From JBBDJB01 sp040880125 (GTDB lineage: Bacteria > Planctomycetota > Planctomycetia > Pirellulales > JBBDJB01), in contig JBBDJB010000049.1 in NCBI GenBank assembly GCA_040880125.1, positions 1 to 64,000 on the forward strand: a stretch of 64,000 nucleotides of DNA, given 5' to 3'. Position numbers and translations under genes: made by a program. This document shows, in pieces, positions 62,301 to 64,000 of the stretch (the first letter of the stretch is position 1; each line of letters begins with the position of its first letter). Under the pieces are notes generated by a model. That model saw only the letters and a list, made by a program, of their open reading frames with translations. It was not told where the DNA came from and did not search any database.

Positions 62301-64000
62301 TAGTCGTCGTTGCGGGCGATCAGTACACGTTCGCCCTCGGGTGTTTGCCGATACAGCGTCAAATGCGTGTCGAGCAGGCCCGATATGGTCTGCCGCTCGG
62401 CGGTGGTCTCCGCGGAAAACAACCCCAGCGCCTGGACCTCGAAGCGATACATGTCGATATCGTTGCCTTCGGGGCGATGCAGGTGCTGGCCGTGGACGAT
62501 GTCGTGATCGCCGGGATACACGCCCTCGGCAGGAGTCGTGAAAATCAAATCGGCCTCGTCGCCCTGAATCGTCAGCGGCGGCTGCTCATAGGTATGTCCC
62601 GACCCCAGCAGGTGGCCGATCTCGTGCATCGCCGTGCGGAACCAGCTCTCGCCGAAGTCGTTGCTCCATGACTCGGCGTTATCCATGATCGCAACGCCAG
62701 CTCCTGCCAGTCCGATAACACCACCAGGACCGGTCGGGACCGTCGGGTTTAAAGCGCGCAAGTCGCCCGTGACGATGGTGAAACCTTGATTCGCGGTCTC
62801 GATGAACCGGATGCCGAGATAGTTGCTGTAAAGCTCAAAGATCTCCCGCGCCCGCTGCTTTTGGACGTCTGTGATCAAGTTGAACAGCGGATTGCCTTGC
62901 GGGTCGGTGCCGTACAACGACTGAAAGTTGTAAGCCTGCACCGTCACGCCCGGCAGCGGATCGGCCGCGGCGAGATGCTCCTGGATGTAGGTCGCAATGT
63001 TGCGGTGCCCCGGCTCATCATTCGAGCCTGGATAGTTCAGCGGAAAATCATTGGTGAAGATGTCCTGCGAGATGATCTTTCCGACGTCGCCCAACACGTC
63101 CAACTCTTGCGCCGTATCGAAGCTCGACCCGGGATCGCTCGAAATGTTGAACTGCTCCGGTACCATCGGCCGCACGAGGCCCGGGTTGGCGCCGCTCGTG
63201 GCCACCACTTCGCTCGTCCCGATCCGTAAGCGATAGGTCCTCGCGCCCGGTGCCAGCGGGTTGGCATCGCGGTCGGGCAGTTGATCGAGCGGGTGAGCGA
63301 ACGTCAGTACCGCGCGGCCGCCAGTAGCGTTCACCACGTCCGTGCGCTCGGATGCCGTCTGATATTCGATCGACGTCGGCAGATAGACGCGATCGTCGGT
63401 GTTGTGAACCGAGTCGAAGGTGTCGCTGTACTCGCTGGTATGCCCGGTGAAGATCAGTTGGTAAAAGGCGGGGTTCTCGGCAGACGAGTGATTCAAGTCG
63501 TCGTTATTGAAGTACACGACGATCTGGTTGCGGGCCTGCGTTAAATCTCCGCCCGCGCCGCGTGAGATCGGCTGCGGCACGACGGCGATCACCTGCGCGC
63601 CCAGGTCAAGCGTCAGCGGCACACTGAGGTTCTGGCCGTTGTTGAACGCATCGCCTTCGGTATTCTCCAGCGCCATTGCACCGGCGCCGATGATTTCAAT
63701 GCGGTACTCATCATCGGGCAGCGTCTCCGCGAAGCGAATGACGATCTCGTTCGGCACGTCGCCCAACCCGATGAAACCTGGCGTCACAAGGATGCTGTCG
63801 TTGGCAAACTCACCATCGAAACCGCTGCGCAGTATGCGGACACCATCCAGCGTGTCGGGATTAAGTATCTGACCGTCGTCGAAGCGCAAGTTCAAATCGC
63901 GCGGGGCCACCTCACGCAGATTCGCGCCGCCGTCGAGGTTTAGCAGCTCGCCGTCGTTCGGCTGGATGCTCACCAACTGCGGGCTGAGTGCCAACAGAAC
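50357..64000 (-). CDS. giant secreted multidomain protein with metzincin motif and dockerin (5' end outside window)
   Basis: More than 4545 residues; the frame is open to the window edge, so the true start lies beyond. The last visible codons read VLLALSPQLVSIQPNDG, as after the planctomycete LExRxLLA-type signal-end motif. Near residue 450 is HEIGHLLGSGH, a metzincin (HExxHxxGxxH) zinc site. Then come PPC-type beta domains (DIDMYRFEVQALG), beta-helix segments, and several copies of a repeated module of about 80 residues (GETFTINNG, then FEFDSDGS, then a helix like AQAIADAINNSG). A GEVED domain (WIDFNQDGDWNDPGE) and a dockerin (DVDGNGFIIPRDVL, DVTNDGFVAPNDAL) lie near the C-terminus, which is acidic. 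It is probably a surface adhesin or protease. Confidence 0.93.
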   Translation of the reverse strand, partial: VLLALSPQLVSIQPNDGELLNLDGGANLREVAPRDLNLRFDDGQILNPDTLDGVRILRSGFDGEFANDSILVTPGFIGLGDVPNEIVIRFAETLPDDEYRIEIIGAGAMALENTEGDAFNNGQNLSVPLTLDLGAQVIAVVPQPISRGAGGDLTQARNQIVVYFNNDDLNHSSAENPAFYQLIFTGHTSEYSDTFDSVHNTDDRVYLPTSIEYQTASERTDVVNATGGRAVLTFAHPLDQLPDRDANPLAPGARTYRLRIGTSEVVATSGANPGLVRPMVPEQFNISSDPGSSFDTAQELDVLGDVGKIISQDIFTNDFPLNYPGSNDEPGHRNIATYIQEHLAAADPLPGVTVQAYNFQSLYGTDPQGNPLFNLITDVQKQRAREIFELYSNYLGIRFIETANQGFTIVTGDLRALNPTVPTGPGGVIGLAGAGVAIMDNAESWSNDFGESWFRTAMHEIGHLLGSGHTYEQPPLTIQGDEADLIFTTPAEGVYPGDHDIVHGQHLHRPEGNDIDMYRFEVQALGLFSAETTAERQTISGLLDTHLTLYRQTPEGERVLIARNDDYFSEDSFLEMTLQPGVYFVGVSASGNGSYDPTIENTGSGGRSEGVYDLRLNFRPEVSASIVDATGTALDGDSDGVPGGVFNFWFRSAAPRGSQAPGSPSTIFVDKSAAPGGDGSLAAPFNRISSANLNDPNTAMGTARAGDVVRIVGNGGADGNVNTLGDNLAYEIGFGGASNQALSDGSTLEVRQGVTVMIDAGSVFKLRRALVGVGSSAPEVNRSGSALQVLGTPETNVIFTSYNDQSIGVDTNPLVTSPAQGDWGGLLFRHDHDRSAGRFDYERQGVFIDTVNHADLRYGGGNVVINSVEQVVTPIQMFTARPTVFYNHIQFSADAAMSADPNSFEETNFHAPLYQSVVYTSDYDRIGPDIHGNRIGNNNSINGLFVRIATPSGNQLRRMTVSGRWDDTDIVHVVAENLQIAGTPGGPILVTDPVTGATSLNARLDASLVIDPGMVVKLDASRINATIGAQLIAEGVDGQEIIFTSVLDDRYGAGGVFDTTGNTDQRDPDRGNWGGLFFSPGSSASIDHALFAFGGGITTIEGNFAGFNVIEIHQAEARITDSVFEFNAYGQGFQTPANRVGRGNNAPGTIFILGAQPVIANNVIRDNDGPAITSNVNALNHRLLPDYGRSTGDIELIESFGDNQGPLIRNNLIRNSDLNGMVVRGGTLTTQGVWDDTDIVHIVFETIVVPDFHSYGGLRLESSATQSLVVKLWADELDETAGFTATGRPLDIADRIGGAVQIVGKPGFPVVLTSLSDNTVGAGFDPQGRTLTDTNNEQLPDRTAPPRTFKIDYNLSPQVAANPDTVWALQRAADIWEALLEDPITVTLDVDFGAAGAGGGIATPIQTTLGYDAVRQLMIADAGPHESVVSQIPTFSQLNVSLPVDLLNPYLLQSSMMLNRANAKALGVPAASLPQTPSVFDPNEFLDGTLTIDPALNAPAVDIFVLALSLVGKAIGFTSGVDGVDAGNRNVSLSPMDLYRLEPGAGNDDFTNSPRAMDPTLTHVFYDGGHFKPLGIELFGLEQGDIPLATGVNNGDGSEASNWKNRDLINGVNLGAMHQTVFSRLTSNDKRAFDLIGFDVVGGGLPGDWRGVLIDEYGGDRNIEVITEREAPDLVAPGNNATPNTAHYIGELAPHEKAGDDTLRLGYNIHGYLNAPTDVDVYSFRADAGTEVWFDLDNTTTALDAVIELIDANGNVLARSVSSHEEAEATEFLEDTDALFGPARVLQKSEFYTGDHWTINPHDPGMRMLLPGPAGTTNTYHVRIRSNSADIDDPSSPGLTSGVYQLQMRLREIEEVPGNSIKAADIKYAINGVEILGQPKHSPLLGEIGEDGTVNDQFIDAQRITNPLQSDRGATSVAGTLTTGDVDWFEFDLEYDSIYSIPGFNDDLFAALQFDIDYADGFANADTSLSVYRAIIDANGDVTGAELVLIGRQSNHADDLAAPNQGSDVDDLTRGSNGVFDASIGSISLPVGRYFVAVHSDSLMPQELDQYYVINPANHLVRLEPVDSLIRIAEDHGTTAVGGVIPGIPGVVGVSTFAPPILPGLFQSIQRMDGENIVAGLADRHAVPWHLGDVTLFISTPGNNETDILAINPFTGAPMGESGTVGRQLSDIAMRDNGNLYAFTLDLQRQGGPSDALSGNFLEINPNNANSTQLGDDGIQTFQPAPIQDPMNPMLTPEPADVGIQFHATTFAEIGNTTRLFAVGNRGDDSPFDEEPRLGPPRFTDNIMYEFAPDNGDAIPNDPIRDGEAVVASETWTDVIERGRLHTGVDPDFDPMFNIWQIDTVIRAIEATEYNALGSLIAELLDGSQFIVDVDGEQTVFEFERGPELSLDWALGTQFSPGDFTQDGEFFVLTGPEGDVRFEIESGVTLEVTDGGSAFVDGQTFEITDYRGTTKTFEYDSDGSLVNSSHVAVPFSSFNTQQAIAQQTADAISGGGFAVQAVAVFDRVSLIGESEVTLGPDFDGITLQGDIGIDDGVDDNFAIFVEESSTPAEVREAIRQAVTSQGDFMVSVDGERVNFADAEDADFSSVPLFDVVMTSAAGVSSGATPIFINAADTAEQVAGKIQAALTDAEIAATQVGKTVTLVNGLDETIVFVRGDLDMGDPEEPVPPTGPALTPEGTTALLVGGTPPSGVITGITQLGGVIYAVSDNGGLYTISNPRGSATATYVGSAIDLVGIPFTGLTAGPTGAEAGLTGASLYDNILFATTSTGQLVAFDTTGELQPLFYDGQSMINIGASAHGLAFSTLQANMWKTTGQRGGTAEEHQGHGIEIPVTVTRDETAGGGTSYYFGLVDIDVPDRHYDFPGGAHGTLISADFSLAGYSDADRPVLYFTYWAETEEKESDTPGNDPLMRDAFRVFVSDNSETAGVDLLGQPLQGQWQLLGTNNSLRGVEDVDEFDDPFNLPIRNNEDNFGPIQEVFDHPEAFPGGQWRQVRIPLDDWAGSDSLRLRFDFSTAASMDLGGILTTGSELRGVAAPRLRDGDVFTVDSQTFEFEMGFSLVAPNAGNVSDGETFTINNGTSLPVTFEFDSDGSVDADPDNFNVPIAITGNESGAALAVLMEQAIREQRLADSFVLTAPFGFQVTQTLSGENFTISDGVNPPVTYSLGFGVGGVQIPVAVDDSDLVVAQAIADAINNSGQDVVATVEGNLVRIDGAIRITQSLGTGGIGSTVEPLIDIMDLGIQRHENRLNLPGAVRITQSTGAGVALRGAPGTSSQGFFGEAQPVHVNLGMSANDVAKAVSEALAAEFAGGATSAFKRNGDTVYVVGHSVTNQGPLGLANVLPGDTFGGFGQFDDDTGLFAGLTNQFEGVYIDDLIIGFAERGEMVTHREVTDSAFATSFIANPATPDNQITLGEYQLELRPSAEYGVPTLFDEIPFQRLIRSVDTNNRLSRSISMDVPSPAQLAAGETFTLGDGIDRRTFQFVDLSVGETAAPGNIAIPYRSADLLLGGTVFQPATSAEALAQSIVQIINTPAVQHVLGITAAAIPTLNRIELHGESVIVYAESASSSSDLLEGLGQTTNDTVATAVETGIMPGGPQSYFATGIIGDNPNFLSPAQDVDLVTLNLAAGDRITVDIDAGINGSFLDSMLRLFRLDALGNPIPLTVSDDVPAPGEPFTLDSYIDLVVAQGGTYVVGVSSFNNRFYDPTLAGSGFGGSIGEYTVEILVNGAPSVGSSLAQNVLRVRNDDIGDPSRVREQGQVIVQQTRVLNSQHVGILVDAAPRDALTEAPHLGPIRQLVQANMQRLAPGVTIKNNVIAGSGDVGIALSGDENPTDMQLASVPFGRIVNNTIYGRNGTLELESLRPDTGIRVGQNASPTLLNNVVTNTRTGVLVDPTSQSTVKGGNLFQGNVQNSNVGLGDFPIVLPNSSPLFVNGAEGNFHLLQGSVAIDSAINSLQDRAVMVSVREPLGYDASPIFAPDRDLTGQFRVDDPNVGPPVGIGDKDRGALDRSDFQGPSALLLTPRDNGGTDMNPAETAVQLAGAVITRFSLQLVDGSQIEGQFDGVGVDDTTVTSARVTITRDGVTLVEGTDYRFDYDSTNNIVQLTPLAGLWENGSTYVITLNNSAGSGIADASNNVLLPNQTDGQTRFTIELTRGLDYGDAPSPYPTLTSNNGARHAVTPELLLGSTVDGEENGQPSPSADGDGPDDDGVEFGTIEVNSSASATIATVGDGFVDAWIDFNQDGDWNDPGEQIAASFAVEDEDDNIIAFSVPRFAQLGNTFARVRLSSTGGLTPTGSAPDGEVEDYQVTVGGNPWHNSVLPNDVDGNGFIIPRDVLLIISELNNPVYRDVVTGALPIPVPGDPASADPPVPFLDVTNDGFVAPNDALSIINFLNNLAAFGGRSAASQPASGLLVAADVPDAAESLAAEAGLADAVLQEPLAAPVSGRHAADVAGFASQPVMTDDESWSSVSFREEVSMSLETSLTASEDRLYGTPGDASAWDEAFSEDDPRAADEDSEDGILEEVLAARSESLLAEAIFGDWNDDLDG

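Noticed and set aside
1..64000. CRISPR arrays, insertion sequences and rRNA genes
   Set aside because: No spaced short repeats, transposase-like proteins or rRNA sequence were noticed on either strand.

Overview
The window most likely comes from a planctomycete of the Pirellulales type. The evidence is a DUF1592/DUF1588-type cytochrome gene next to a DUF1552 gene, a giant dockerin- and GEVED-containing surface protein, a DHS-like/agmatinase/AdoMet decarboxylase operon, an rny-ymdB pair and high GC content. No rRNA, CRISPR array, transposase or integrase was seen. Everything here was read by eye; no homology search was run.

Layout. The left flank (1-5.5 kb) carries the start of a Tat-exported protein, a sigma-54-type two-component system, csrA, a BON-like protein and a hemerythrin-like protein. 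From about 5.66 to 29.57 kb lies a composite accessory region anchored at a tRNA-Ser(CGA) gene (29483-29565, minus strand). A 427-bp direct repeat at 8641-9067 recurs at 29111-29537. Its last 229 bp are identical and end inside the anticodon loop, so 9068-29537 (20,470 bp) looks like an integrated element with a displaced tRNA 3' half at its far end. A shorter degenerate copy of the repeat at 5661-5868 brackets a second, 2.7-kb segment holding an ArsR regulator and an SRPBCC/serine-hydrolase fusion.

Inside the 20-kb element, the part next to the displaced tRNA end is a defence cluster. It holds a BREX BrxL ATPase fused to a Hanks-type Ser/Thr kinase, a truncated pglZ, a truncated serine hydrolase joined back to back with pglZ at a rearrangement point, a DUF2975/XRE pair, and a two-gene unit. 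That unit is an M48-type metallopeptidase translationally coupled to an 1838-residue protein with pseudokinase-like, DUF4011, superfamily 1 helicase, Vsr-like nuclease and WGR regions. The BrxL-kinase fusion and the peptidase/helicase unit are the best candidates for an undescribed phage-defence system. The other half of the element (21.2-28.9 kb) is a MarR-led set of catabolic-looking exported proteins: a double esterase, a DUF1592 cytochrome, a DUF1552 protein and a small secreted protein.

The right flank (29.9-50.3 kb) looks like core chromosome: flavoproteins, a lipoprotein, DUF2752, ymdB, rny, tilS, tsaD, a C-terminal processing protease, an acyl-CoA dehydrogenase, a hemerythrin-like protein, a metallophosphoesterase, the polyamine operon speD/DHS-like/speB and a zinc metallopeptidase. 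The window ends inside a giant minus-strand gene (50357 to beyond 64000) for a secreted multidomain protein with a metzincin motif and a dockerin.
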